Below, piece after piece: positions 11,536 to 23,552 of a stretch of 64,000 nucleotides of DNA; positions within the stretch are counted from its first letter, which is position 1; the number at the start of each line of letters is the position of its first letter. The position numbers were made by a program, and so were the translations under genes. The stretch comes from Linyphia triangularis. Lineage: Eukaryota > Arthropoda > Arachnida > Araneae > Linyphiidae. The notes under the pieces were generated by a model. That model searched no databases and was not told where the DNA came from. It saw only the letters and a program-made list of their open reading frames with translations. The stretch covers positions 41,116,785 to 41,180,784 of the forward strand of contig OZ021721.1 in assembly GCA_963978545.1 (NCBI GenBank), read 5' to 3'.

Positions 11536-11766
11536 ACACTTTGAATACCACCAACTCATTGTATGTTTCACTAGAGTTTTTGTGTCATAAAGCATGTTTT
11601 ATTTAGATGTAATGTAATCTTAAACCTCATCAGAGATTTCATAGTAAAGTTTAAATTTGATTTATTTTTAAATCCAAGTTAGTTTTTTTATTTTATAATT
11701 TCCATTTTGTGCTAAAATGTAACAATTTGTTATATTTGAGAGCAATTTAATACTATGCAATTTTTT

Positions 11767-11797
<31 letters not shown>

Positions 11798-12059
11798 CAT
11801 TTGTAATAGAATTTTTATTATTTCTATATTACATTCATAAATATTGTCGCTATTTGACTTTGCATGAGTCATAGGAATGCAAATATTTGTTCCGTAAAAA
11901 TTGTACTAATTTGAAAATGCCAATGTTGGCAGGTATGCTGTTTACACATGGAAAGTCCCGTGTAAACACACTTAGTAACAGATACACACATGTACGTAAT
12001 ATACGCTACCAACTTTTTCCTTGAATCAATCCGCATCACCCAGTTTGGCGCCATCTTAA

Positions 12060-12275
12060 CCTTTAACTGCTGTGGTTGGGTGGTTTGAGATTTCTGGCGC
12101 AAAGGCAACAGGTGGACTATATTGCCGAACAAATTGGTGAACTTAGGTTTAAATTTTCAAAAAACATAGAATCGGAAAACTATTTATAATAATCAAAGAG
12201 GAAATATTTTAAGGGGTGGAAACGTTCCACGAAAAATGACTTGCGGTCTGTAGGACCATATACAGCAGTTAAAGG
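12060..12275. mobile_element. piggyBac-type MITE, 216 bp
   Basis: TTAA flanks both sides (12056-12059 and 12276-12279). The inverted ends read CCTTTAACTGCTGT and ACAGCAGTTAAAGG, a 14-bp perfect match. TTAA duplication is the hallmark of piggyBac integration. A related right-end fragment lies at about 21215-21295. Confidence 0.8.
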
Positions 12276-13689
12276 TTAAATGATTACTAAAAAATGAAAT
12301 AAATTGATTTTTGGGTACTTGTACTTTTCTTGTTTCATTAAAATGAAGTTGTCAAAAGAAAAAACTAGTGGGTCTGTTCAAATTTATCATGCTTATGAAA
12401 TTTGAATATCGGGTTTTACCCTAATTTCAATATTTGCAACGTGTGACAAGTTGTGAAAGCAAAAAAGTTGTTGGCAAAAGAAAAATATTAATTGAAAATG
12501 AAGTTAAATTTTTTTTATCATTGCTTCAAATGTATCGAGCAATATGATAAAATCCAAAAAGTTTAATTTATGAACATATGCTCTTAATTAAGTAACTTAG
12601 GAGCAAAAGTACGCACAATAATAGGAATGTATCATAGAGACAGAGAAGTTCCATTTAATTGTATACACAAAGCACATATACCTTAGTTTATTGTAAGCAC
12701 TTCATTTTCTACCGAAAAATGTGTCTCACGTCAACTGCTTTGATTTTTCCTTCACCACTTGCTCTCTACAAAATATCACTGAACGAAAATTAATCAACTG
12801 CATCTAAAATCTTAACAAATAATCTGACGCTTTCCTAGTGTTATTTCAAGGGCGAATCGCCTCGTACTATATTTGCGTTTCAAATGAAAGAAAATCTAGA
12901 TTTGTAGCATTGATCAGGATGCTTCTAATAACATCTTCTTGCATACAGGGTGTTCGGAAACCACCGCACTTCATATATATTTTCATAATTATGAGCAAAA
13001 ATGAATAATTTTTGTCATTTGAACTAGGGTCAGCAAATCAATATTTATCGAGATATTCGCAATCAAAGTTTTATCAATTCGAACCAATTAAATCCTTTCA
13101 ATCCATTTCTGAAACTCTCTTTATTTGTCCGTTATTCTTTGGAGTTCCAGAACTTTAATCGTTTGCTGATTGGAAAAAAAAATATTTAAGTGGGCATGGT
13201 GAACCAAATCGCAAGAAAAATTAGTTTACTTTTTTTTTTCTCTTTATCACCTTTTGGCTAACAGTTGATTTGAAAATATTTACAATTTTTAATGCTTGAA
13301 TTTGAAGTGAGCATATGATTTGGAAACCCTAACTTTTCAAAAGAAATAATTTATATTTGGAAATATTTGAGTTGCAATAAATAGCAGATAATTTTTAATT
13401 TTATAGTTCTTGTTTAATTAATAATCTTTGTTCGTACTATAAGAAACATTTTTTTTTTTTTTATAAAATAATAAACAATTATCATAAATACATGTAGAAA
13501 CTTATCTTACTATAATTAAATAAGTTGTTAAAAGGCAGAATGTTTGGGCAACGTGGAAAAGAGGTCCCGCGATCGAACCTCGCCGACGCTTTTCTGTCTT
13601 TCTTTAAAATGAGTATACACGACAGTGATCGCAACAGATAGTGTTGTGTGAATTGTTTGGCTATGTTAGGGAGTTATCTCAATTTTTTA

Positions 13690-14610
13690 ACTCTACAGAC
13701 TGAAAAAACTTGGATAGTTTCCATTGAAAGACCTCCCGGAAGGCCTGACCATCACACAGGTATCGATTTAACAACATTTCGGTGCAGTATGGCTCCACAG
13801 TATGGCTCCACCTTAAAATATATGACCAATGCTGAAAGAAGATACCGGTAGGGGGGCTGCAGTCATTTCTGAATGTACTTAATTGTATAAATTGTATTTG
13901 ATTTTTTTTTAGCAACAGGGCTAGACTTCATTAAGACGGTGTAACATTGAACAACTCAGAGATATCAAAATTTAATGAAAATGCCTTCCAGGAGGTCTGT
14001 CAAGGCAGAAGTTACACGCATTTTCGTCTTGAATGGGAAGAAATATAGAAAAATTCCATTACACTTCAAATTAATCAGAGCAAAATCGTAACAAAATTCA
14101 GATAATAAAATAAACTACAAACTTCAATTTGTTACAGTTAGAGGGCGCTATATTCGCTTCGAGAAAGTATTGAACTGAATTTGTTGTATGTGATTTTTTT
14201 AGCAACAGATACAAGAGGACTATACTGTATTGAATGATCAAACGTAGATAAATCATTATTGGATTATCCGTACTATAAGGTGGAACACCTTCCGGGAGGT
14301 CTTGCAAACGGAAACTGAAACGCATGAATGGAAGGAAATATGGAAAAACCCCATCAAATTGCACATAAGTTCAAACGCAATCTTAATAAAATTCAGGTAA
14401 TCAAATAAACCAACAAGTTAAATTTACTACTGTTAAGGGTCGCTATGGAAAAGTATTAGTTGGTTTTATGTTATGTCTTAGCAGCAACTACAAAACAAGA
14501 GGACTATACTGCACGGAAACATCGTAAAACATTGGCAGTTCATTTTTAGGTCATCCATATGTAATGAAGACTGCCTTCCATGAGGTCTTTTAAAGGAAAA
14601 CTGAAAAATA
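13690..14610 (+). repeat. Three tandem units of about 290-305 bp with CCTTCCRGGAGGTCT word
   Basis: The word CCTTCCxGGAGGTCT occurs near 13985, 14290 and 14576. Shared spacers include TAGAGGGCGCTAT-like, AGCAACAG.TACAAGAGGACTATACTG and GAAATATxGAAAAA words. An opposite-strand version (GACCTCCCGGAAGGCC) is at about 13732 and others follow at 14733, 15030 and 15195. No protein is encoded. Confidence 0.65.
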
Positions 14611-14732
14611 TTTTTTTTATTTGATTTTTTGAATTTCAATGGACTTTTTTGGTTATTTTGTTTTTTGACGGGAATGCTCTCTATTTCCTTCCATACAAGA
14701 CAAAATGCGTTTTAGTTTCCTCTTTAAAGATC

Positions 14733-15495
14733 TCGCGGAAGGCTTTTCCTCCTTATCACTAGCACTAATTTCCTTAGCTTACTTATTGTCTATATCTTGC
14801 TGTAACTATATCCTGGCGAAATTTAATCTTTATCTATAGCCATAAAATATCGAATCAAATCTAATAAAATGTTAATACAATCTTTTGCCGCTCTGGCCTC
14901 GCATGTCAAAGATGCTGGGTTCGAATCCTGAGTTAAGCATCGATGTTCGTCGTGGTTCAGAATCTACTCTAAACTATGCGTCCCCGCTTCATTAGCTTAT
15001 TTATTGCAAAAGGCAGTATCCCTGTGAAATACCTCCCAGAAGGCTTTTCCTCCTCTGGCCTCGTATGTCAAAGGTACTAGTTTCGAATTCTGAGTTAAGC
15101 ATCGATATCCGTCGTGGTTCGGAATCTACTCTAAACTATGCGTTCCCGCTTCATTAGCTTAGTTATTGTAAAAGGCAGTATCCCTGTGAAATACCTCCCA
15201 GAATGCTTTTCCTCCTTATCACTTGAACTACGTTCATTTGTCTGTATATTGTTGAAACTATATCCTGGCGTAATTTAATCTTTATCTATAGTCATAAAAT
15301 GTCGAATCAAATCTAATAAAATGCTAATACAATCTATTGCCACTGCCTCGCATGTCAAAGGTGCTAGGTTCGAATCCTGGGTTAAGCCTCGATGTTCGTT
15401 GGGATTTGAAATCCACTCTTAGCTATAGGTCCCGGCCTGATTAGCCGTGTTATAGTGCAAAAAATTAGGTCGTTGAACGTAAAAACCAACCAACT
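14733..15495 (+). repeat. Tandem triplicate of a unit carrying a tRNA-derived SINE
   Basis: Each unit starts with a CTCxCxGAAxGCTTTTCCTCC word (14733, 15030, 15195) and continues into a SINE with a pol III B box. B boxes are GGTTCGAATCC at 14918-14928 and 15367-15377, and a decayed one at about 15079-15090. The middle unit lacks about 130 bp present in the other two. The last copy ends with the SINE tail ACCAACCAAC. Confidence 0.7.
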
Positions 15496-16440
15496 TATCA
15501 TGGTTTTAGCAATGTGTTATACAATCTTTATAAACGTTTGGTAGAGAGATAATAGGATTGAACGGTATATCAATACCCTTTATAAAAAAATTAAAGAAAA
15601 AAAAGTAACCCATAAAAAATGTTTTTACTATATAAATCTTTGCACGCAACTTTTATGTGCAATTGCAATTTGTTGAAGGGATTTTTAGCCCAAGAAAGTT
15701 TCTATAGTATTTGAGCACTACAAATATAACCATCGCTTGTGTGACTTTGACTAATATCCCCCCCCCCCCACCTAAAGAAAGAAATTTAATAGAAGATTTT
15801 GTCATCGACGACGAGTCTATCTGTCAAGTTTTAGCTTGATTGGACGTCAAGTGGTATGTCAGTCCTTCGAAATAGAAATAGAAACGTGGGTAAAAGCGAC
15901 CTTTTTATGACAGTCCAAATACGTGATAGAATCTAAAGATAGAAAGCATTGTCATTGAAAACGACCATCTGCCTCCCAAATTTGTGCTCGATTCGATTTT
16001 AGCCCTCCGTAAATTTGCCTGGCACACAAAAAAATCGAATTTAATATTCAAATTATTCGAATTAAAAAACCCTCTTCCAAATTAAAATCTCTCAATTAAT
16101 TTGAGATTCGAATCACATAGCAGTATGCAGTGATAGGTTTGGCTACAATAATTCATTAAAATTACATTTGGCGTCAAATTAATCGCCAATGTTGATATGG
16201 GCGGGGTTTAAGGCCTTTTATAATAAAGGCGTGAGCAATTTGTATTTTATTCATTGCCATTGGTATGTTTGGGGTCGGTAGTTCGGTTTTTAACCTTGCG
16301 CTGACTAAAAAGAGTCCCAACTTTAAAAAAATTTTAGACCCATAAATTTTCATTTGCGGCCCCAACAATATATTGGAAATATGCTTTATTTTTGTTATAG
16401 AATACGCTGGTACTAAGGAAGTGTGGTGGTTTCCGAACAC
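15496..16440. other. Non-coding stretch inside the CAGGGTG-ended region
   Basis: No gene seen. It contains a C-run at about 15760. Two related segments (about 15785-15850 and 15945-16015) both hold a GTCAT..ACGA..TCT motif. They look like a diverged local duplication. Confidence 0.45.
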
Positions 16441-16739
16441 CTTGTATGTGCTGGTACTTGGGAATATACCTGGGAAAATATTTATAAATTAATGGCAATA
16501 TACGCGCCAGAAATCATAAACAGGACTTTTTACTTTTGCATAGTAAACGCACATCCTCTTGTACAAAATGATTAATAAATCCCAAATTAAAAAAAAATGG
16601 ATTAGAAAAAAAAACATTTATTCTGTGTAACTACACTGTTAAAAATTTGGTTCCACCCTGCACCAAAATTTGGTGCCCATTTAGCTGCCACCAACATTTG
16701 GTGCTTAGTTTCACGAAATAATGGTGCTACCTCGGACAC

Positions 16740-16985
16740 CATATTATGGTGATAGGTTGCACCAAAATTCGCGTTTTCGCTACACCACTTTATGGTGCAT
16801 GGTTGCACCAAGATTCCCGTTTTCGCTACCCCATTTTATGGTGCATGGTTGCACCAAAATTAGTGTTTTCGCTACTCCATTTTATGGTGCATGGTTGCAC
16901 CAAGATTCCCGTTTTCGCTACCCCATTTTATGGTGCATGGTTGCACCAAAATTAGTGTTTTCGCTACTCCATTTTATGGTGATAG
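16740..16985 (+). repeat. 46-bp hairpin minisatellite, five units
   Basis: Each unit contains TGGTGCATGGTTGCACCA, a 7-bp-arm hairpin with a 4-nt loop, and CGCTACCCCATTTTA. Units 2-5 alternate two versions (AAGATTCCCG and AAAATTAGTG), so the true repeat is a 92-bp dimer. It creates long false reading frames on the plus strand. Confidence 0.85.
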
Positions 16986-18015
16986 TTTAAACCCCCTTTT
17001 ATATTTTTTGTGCCGCATTTTGAAGTTAAGGATGAATCAATATTTATGATTTCTGTCCTCAACTCAAAGGTGCATTAAATGTTGAATAATGCGTTTTCCC
17101 CCCTCCCCCCCCTGCTTGTTATAGCTGTGGATAGAATATATATTTTTAAATTAAATATTGTTTGTATTAAATAATTTTTTTTGTTTTAAATTATTACTTT
17201 TTCATATATTATATAGTTTTATAAATAATATTTTGTATATAAATTATTTTAATGTATTATAAATAAAAAATAGTTATCATTTCAACATTCAATGAGGATA
17301 TAACTGCATGGGTTCTTCAGCTAGGGCAATGAAGTAGTATAATCATGCATTAATTAAAAATATATCCATTTGGAAACAACCAATATTAAAGTAATTTTTT
17401 TTTCAACAAATAAAATATCCACATATTAAGTAGAAAATATAATTAAAAAAAATTATATTTCTAATAAGCATTACTATTTATTTAAAAACTGAATACCTTT
17501 ATTTATTGTTACCAACAATTACCCTTTTAAATAATTAAAATTATGATCAGATCAACAATTCTCATATTTTAGCAAACTATTTTTATAGCCCTGTATATTT
17601 CACACAGAATACTTGAACAGGAAAACATTGTTTACTTATTTAATCAGATCTCAAATGCAATAAAAATGAGTCACATGACACCCTCAATTTCATATATATA
17701 TATTCAAATTTAAATAGCAGCTTCACATTATAAATGAAAATACAAAATCAAAATATTTTATTAATTGCTCATTACAAAAAAGCAAACTGAACAGATGTAA
17801 TTACAAAACATTTTATGAATAACAATACGGTTGGTAAAATTAGCATCCCACTTTCTACACCACAACTTGTGTTAAGGAAACCACAGCTTCAGAATACCAT
17901 TATATTTTGCCCTGTTGGACATGTGTATCTAAATTATACTATCAAACAAATTCTGTTTAAATATATTTGTAAAAAAGTAATATATTATAAACATACATTT
18001 TTAATACAGAAGAGA

Positions 18016-18243
18016 CAGTACTTTTCCCTTAAAGGGTGCTATTGGCAAAAAATATCCAAGTACAGTACGGATTCTGCGTTAAGAACTGTTTACGTAAAAC
18101 CAAGCCAAATCATGGCAACCATAGGCAGTTAACTTATTAAAAAATGGCAGCTGCTGCCATTTATTGGCAAAAATTATTTTGGCGCAGAATCCGTACCACA
18201 CTTGGATTTTGCCACAATGGCCTCCTTTAACGGAAAAGTACTG
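18016..18243. mobile_element. MITE, 228 bp, CAGTACTTTTCC ends
   Basis: The inverted ends are CAGTACTTTTCC and GGAAAAGTACTG, with inner pairing over AAAGG and TTGGCAAAA/TTTTGCC. A second diverged copy in the same orientation is at 22899-23117. Both contain TACGGATTC.GCGT and its inverse CGCAGAATCCGTA. Confidence 0.75.
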
Positions 18244-19039
18244 AAGCGGCTTTTTAAAACATTTAGTTGATTAAAAGTCTGTAACTGAGCACTAAATCAA
18301 CTTATTAGTTTGCAGATTATATTTTTTATCATATTACAGCAACCTTTCATTATGCAATGGTATCATGTAGCTTAAAATAGAATATATTTTTAAAAAAATT
18401 ATTTAAAGTCACCTTCAGAGGAAGTCATTTTACTGTTATTTGTACTAAATGCAAGTTTTTCATGTTGAAATAGGGGAATTCTTAATAAAGAATAATTAAA
18501 AAAAGCTGAGGACAACCAATAATACCACAAACATACCGAAAAAGATAGCTCATGTTTATGTTTATTACGAGCAGGGTAGAAATGAAACTTTTGAAAGTCT
18601 ACTTTATTTAGCACACAAAAACATTGTTTTTAATCAGGGTTACCACACTTTTCATACAATAAGAAGCTATTAAACACCTTTAATATTTTTCATAAGAACT
18701 AACCTTAACTTGCATACATGAATTAAAAATCAAACCTGAACAAGATTTTGTATGATAATTAGCATAAACTATCTTATTTAAAAATAAACAACACATTTGA
18801 AACCATTAATACCACAAAATATCGAAAATGAGTCAAATCTAGTTAGCTGTAATAAATAAGCTGGAATTTTAAATTACTATTAGAGAAAAATAAGAATTAT
18901 TAAAGGTTTTTATAAATGAAAACTAAAAGTAAGGATTTCTTAAAGAGCAAGACCTAGTAGAAACATTGTTTATACATAAATTAAATATAAAACATGTACT
19001 AGATTATTTAAGGTTTTTTTAGAATAAAACTTGTAATAA

Positions 19040-20070
19040 GTTCTAGTCTTCTTGAACGGAGCATCAGGTTACTTATCCAGATCATATACGAACCACGTTC
19101 TGGTGCAGCATAGTCTTCAATTGTGTACTCATTTGACTTAGATCCATTCCTGCTGCTACAATGATAGGTTATCAAAATTTAATGGACTTTGAACGTGGCA
19201 TTATAGTCAGCGCTTGAAAGATGGACATAGTATCTCCGAGGTGGTAAATAAACCGTGTATCTATTACCCGGTAAAACATCAAATCTCAGAGAAATCGATG
19301 CGGTTAGGAAAATACCTTGAAAGACAGGGACCATCAACAACTAAGGAGAATCCTTAAACAAGATGGAAGTGCACCACTTCTACAAATTGCCACAAATTTC
19401 AATGCTGGGGCATCAACAAGTGTCAATGTGCAAACAGTTCAAAGAACCATCAATGATGTGAGGCGGAATCCCACACATGACGTTGTTGACTACATGACAC
19501 AAGGATTTACGATTCGCCTGGGCCCACCAATATCGCTATTGAACTGTTGATGACAAGAAACTGTTGCCTGGTCTGATGAGTCTCCTTTACAATTGTATTG
19601 GGCAGATGGACAAGCAGGGTTTGGAGACAACCTTATGAATCCAAGGATCCTACATGTCTACAGGGAACTGTTTAACTTAGTGGAGCCTCTGCGATGGTAT
19701 GTGGCATATGCAGTTGGAGCGATATGTGACACCTTTAGTCTAGAAACGACTCTGACAGGTATGTAAGCATCTTCTCCCATCACCTGCACTTATTCATGTC
19801 CATGGCGCATTCGGCTGGACTTGGGCAATTCTAGCAGGACAATGGGACACTCCACATGCCACGAGTAGCTACAAACTGGCTCCAGGGACACTCTTTTGAC
19901 TTTGGACATCTTCGTTGACCACTTAAACCCCCAGACAGGAATATTAGTATATCTGGGATGCCTTGCAACGTGATGATCAGAAGAGATCTCCACCACCTCG
20001 CACTCCTATGGATTTGTGAGCTGAGCTGAGCATCATCATCGGGAAACTGAAATATACAAAAGAGCATGAT
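19040..20070 (+). pseudogene. Tc1-type transposase relic
   Basis: An open helix-turn-helix part (19317-19550) reads like the Tc1 N-terminal DNA-binding region (RDHQQLRRILKQDG ... TVQRTINDV). Further downstream, in shifting frames, are WSDES..LQLYWADGQ (first catalytic Asp), LETTLTG.RYVSI, F.QDN (second Asp zone) and HSFDFGHLR.PLKPPD. Many frameshifts and stops show it is dead. It lies within the CACTGTTAAAAA-ended element. Confidence 0.75.
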
Positions 20071-20253
20071 TAAGTCCCGAGTTTATTATTATTTTTATTA
20101 TGTATAAAATTGTGTTTACTTTACTGCAATTTCATTGAAATATCACTGGTCGCTCTACACAGAATAATTTTTTTTATTATTTAATCGATAACTATCCGAG
20201 ACGATTTATTATTTATGCAATTTATTTCTCAATTAAACTCTTATAGTCCGAAG

Positions 20254-20857
20254 GAGGGCTGCATGTTAAGGTACTCCATCGGACATCATTATAATTTTTT
20301 TCACAGAATGTGGAGAAAAGTTAGATTATGAGTCCACTAGTCTGCCGTGGCAAAAATGGCCGAAACTGGTCAAAAATCGATATGGAATGAGTTGAACTAA
20401 ATCCGATTGCCAAATAATGAGCATTCTTTTTTTATTTTATAACCCTTAGTTCTTTAATTTTCAATTAAAGGCTGCAGACGGTTCAGATATCAGGCGACGG
20501 CTTACTTGTATCTTTTAAAAATGAATCAAGTACACAATATATATTATGTCCCTAATGATGTAACTGATGTTGCCAATTAAGCTCACTTTTGAAATATGCT
20601 AGTTTTCTGACCCAGAAATCAGAAATCATTTGCCTCCTTCTTCAAAGTGCGTTGGCTGACCAGAAGAAAAAGTGAGTTAATATACTAGCAAGTTACGACA
20701 TATTTGGCAGTCGGATTTAGTTCAAGTCATTAAATGTAAATTTTCGAGCAGTTTTGGCCATTTTTGCCACAGCAGAAGAGGGGATTTACATTCTTCGCAT
20801 TCTATAAAAAATACAGAATGATGTTCGATGATGTACCTCAACATGCAGTCGTCTCTT
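20254..20857. mobile_element. Foldback MITE with arms of about 170-190 bp
   Basis: The left arm (20254 to about 20445) and right arm (about 20690-20857) are inverted copies sharing GCTGCATGTTAAGGTAC, GTGGCAAAAATGGCC and TTGAACTAAATCCGA with scattered differences. The loop is AT-rich and has no reading frame. Confidence 0.8.
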
Positions 20858-21214
20858 AGTCTATTAGTGATACAGGTAGAATTGAAATAAAGGATATATA
20901 AAAAGACAATAAACTACGCGTGAAAAAAATACATTTAAAATAGCATTAATTGAAAACGTATAATTTGAACGAAAGGGGCCTTAAACATTCTTTTTCAGAA
21001 AACATGTTTAGATGAAATTGATGATTGTTCGAGAAATTGATTAAATTGAACTTTTGAATATTTTGTATGATTAAACTTTCAACTGCAGTGGCATAAACTG
21101 TTACATAATTCATATGAGCGGCCTCTCAAACCATTCTTCCATAAGCGTGATTAAAAGTTGACGGAAAATTAATAAAATATTATTTAGGTACTATTATTTA
21201 TTTGAAAAGAGGAG

Positions 21215-21295
21215 GGACCATTGTTCACTTTCAAGGGTGGAAACATTTCATGAAAAATGACTCGGGTCTGAAACTGCATACAACAGTTAAAGCTT
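21215..21295 (+). repeat. Fragment related to the 12060-12275 piggyBac-type MITE
   Basis: It shares GGGTGGAAACxTTxCAxGAA, AAATGACT and the end word ACAACAGTTAAAG with the right part of the intact copy. The left end is missing. Confidence 0.6.
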
Positions 21296-22424
21296 ATAAA
21301 CTTTAGGATAATGCTAATAATTATTGAATAAAATAATTTTTTATTCATACATATGTCATTTTTGTAGAAAGGGTGCAATATAAGTCAAAATTTATCATTT
21401 TGAGTAAAAAATCCGAGACTGCATGTACTTGAAGCTAGTTGAATGGCACAAGATTGTTTTCATATTAAATTCAAGCTGAAATAGACTTAAGCGTCCTTCC
21501 AGCCCATATAATCTATGATTATGTATACACTTTAACTTAAAAAAAAAAAAGAATTTTGGGTTGTGTCACTTTTGTAGCAAGAGTGCGATAAAACATCGCG
21601 AAATCAGAAATTTTAATGTAATTTCACTGGTAATGCATTGCTGCGAATTTGTCAACATCACTTAAGCCTAACTGAACACAGGGCAAATCAGTTTCTGCAT
21701 CGATAAATAATTTACAGTAAGCAAAAAACATTTGCCATATATGTAAAATAAAGCATTTTACTTACCTTGATATTCGATTAATGATTTAAATACTCTGTGC
21801 TAGACATTGGCTTTCGGTCTTGATGCGGTTGTTGTCGATTTCAATCGGTTACGGTTGCGGTGATCCGAGGTTGCACCAAATTTTCGTGCAATCTCCCCAT
21901 CAGTATTTTTCGTTGATGGAAGTTGCACCACTTTTTGGTGCAACTGCCGGCCAGCCATGAAATTGCACCAAAATTTGGTTCAACGTTGAACTGAATTTTT
22001 TAACAGTGTAGCAAGCCACAGAAAATAGTCTTGCAGGCTACATATGGCACGCTTAATTATCTTTAGCGTAAGTTGATTTAAAAGAAATGTCAATTTATGA
22101 AACTTTATTTTTTAAGCATAATTGTATTATGTATATTATATAACGCACCCATACTTTTGTATTTATAAAGTAAATTACGTTTTTTAATTTTTACGTAGAT
22201 CATTTGAAAAATTAACTTATCTAATTTCTTGGCCAAAAAGCTGCCAAGTAAAAATAAAAAAATCACACATCATTTATCGTTATTGAAGTACCCTCATTTA
22301 TGACCCGCTTAACACATCAGTTTTGGAAAAGAATAAAAATGGGAAATCATAAACTAGGGGTGTGGATCATTATACAACTTTCAATTACACTGTAATATTG
22401 TTCATTGCATTAAAATTTATGGTG

Positions 22425-22604
22425 CTCATCTAATGGCTGTGGGGTTAGTGCTCTGGTCTTGCATGCCAAAGATACCGGGTTCGAATCCTGGGTTTGTCAT
22501 GGATGTTCGTTGTGGTTCAGAATCCATGTTAAGCTGTAGGCTCCGGCCTGATTAGCCATCATTGTGCATACAAATAGGTCGTTGAGAGTACAAACCAACC
22601 AACC
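22425..22604 (+). mobile_element. tRNA-derived SINE, 180 bp, with 13-bp target duplication
   Basis: The head contains TGGCTGTGGGGTTAGTGC (A-box region) and GGTTCGAATCC (B box, 22478-22488). The tail is CAAACCAACCAACC. AAAATTTATGGTG flanks both sides (22412-22424 and 22605-22617), a perfect target duplication as made by LINE-mediated insertion. Confidence 0.9.
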
Positions 22605-22898
22605 AAAATTTATGGTGTTATTCACTGTTTTCATATTTTCACACATTTAAATAAAAATGGCGAGTTGACAATATTTTTGGTAATTATTTTTACATGAACA
22701 AAATGAACTCTTGTCAAAATGGTGAAATTGGCATTGTTATTCTATAAACATTACATTGTGTGCATGAAACAAAAAAAAATCAATCGTTTATGGCACTGGT
22801 TTTTCAACTTTTACACTTTTCTACGAGAATTTTGAAGGTGTGTACAATTAGAACACCTAAAGAGACATTAACACAGCGATTTTAATCAAAGCCATTTA

Positions 22899-23117
22899 GG
22901 TACTTCTCTGTTAAAGGGGACCGCCGGTATTTCCAAATACGGTACGGATTCCGCGTCAAGAATTTTTTGCATAAAACTGCGCCAAATTATGAAAACCACA
23001 GGCAGTTCACTTGTTATTAAAAAATGCCAGCTGCCTTGGCGCAGAATCCGTAACATACTTGGAAGTTTTACCTATATTTTATATATTACCAACAGCCCCC
23101 TTTAACGGAAAAGTACC
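22899..23117. mobile_element. MITE, second copy of the 18016 family
   Basis: The ends GGTACTTCTCTGTTAAAGGG and CCCTTTAACGGAAAAGTACC pair in inverse. The interior words TACGGATTCCGCGT and GGCGCAGAATCCGTA match the 18016-18243 copy. Confidence 0.72.
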
Positions 23118-23394
23118 GCCGTATTTTAGCAATTTCATGATTTTAACATGCGCTTGTACGATTTTAACAAAAACCTTAATGGTAGGGGGCCACCACCAAC
23201 AAACCCACACATAAAACTATAACATTGTAGGTTAATTTGTTGGGGAGTTATGCTGACTACGTATACCCAGACATAGTTTTTTTTTTTGATCGAATGCTGT
23301 ACTTTCATTAGCCTATGTATACATATGGGTAATTGAAAGTTTAAAAAAACGCTATTAAATTAATTTTCTTTTCAAATAAGTTTTCCGCCTTCAA

Positions 23395-23552
23395 CTGTTT
23401 GGTTTCGTTTGTTTGTACGCTCAACCTAAGCCGGGACCTAAAGCTTAACGTGGATTCCGAACCACAACGAACATCCATGCCTAACCCAGGATTCGAACCC
23501 GGCTCCTTTGGCATGAGGGGCCAGAGCGCTAACCCCACAGCCATCTGGTTGA
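23395..23552 (-). mobile_element. tRNA-derived SINE, minus orientation
   Basis: Reverse-complement reading gives GGCTGTGGGGTTAGCGCTCT, then GGGTTCGAATCCTGGGTTAG and GGATGTTCGTTGTGGTTCGG, as in the 22425 copy. No clean target duplication was found. The frame across it is not a gene. Confidence 0.8.

Larger units (their letters stand above)
10331..11933 (+). mobile_element. Non-autonomous or decayed DNA transposon with CCTGCCAAC inverted ends
   Basis: The left end is CCTGCCAACTTG after TA (10329-10330). The right end is the reverse complement, CCAATGTTGGCAGG, before TA (11934-11935). Inside are a tandem array of about 185 bp period and a zinc-finger coding remnant. The TA could be a 2-bp target duplication. 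Superfamily is not certain. Confidence 0.55.
12946..16444. mobile_element. Composite region bounded by CAGGGTGTTCGG inverted ends
   Basis: CAGGGTGTTCGGAAACCACC at 12946 is matched in inverse by a 16425-16444 copy with one change in the first 20 bases. TA lies on both outer sides, as in Tc1/mariner insertions. No transposase was recognised inside. The interior is filled with tandem units, inverted copies and SINE pieces, so it may be a long nested element or two solitary ends. Confidence 0.5.
16634..22008. mobile_element. Large TIR element or nested insertion with CACTGTTAAAAA ends
   Basis: Left CACTGTTAAAAATTTGGTTC and right (reverse complement) CACTGTTAAAAAATTCAGTTC are followed on both sides by ACCAAA..TTTGGTGC, giving about 45 bp of alignable inverted end. 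TA flanks both (16632-16633, 22009-22010). Both subterminal zones are rich in GGTGCA/TGCACC words. The interior holds later insertions (MITEs and a Tc1 relic) and no recognisable transposase of its own. Confidence 0.55.

Noticed and set aside
13555..13600. tRNA-like segment (GGTCCCGCGATCGAACCTCG)
   Set aside because: Only a B-box-like half is present; no A box or cloverleaf could be built, and no target duplication was seen.
15755..15772. C-run
   Set aside because: Simple low-complexity tract, no structure around it.
16721..16990. Two overlapping open frames of 69-89 codons rich in repeats
   Set aside because: They arise from the 46-bp minisatellite lacking stops in those frames; no protein-like composition.
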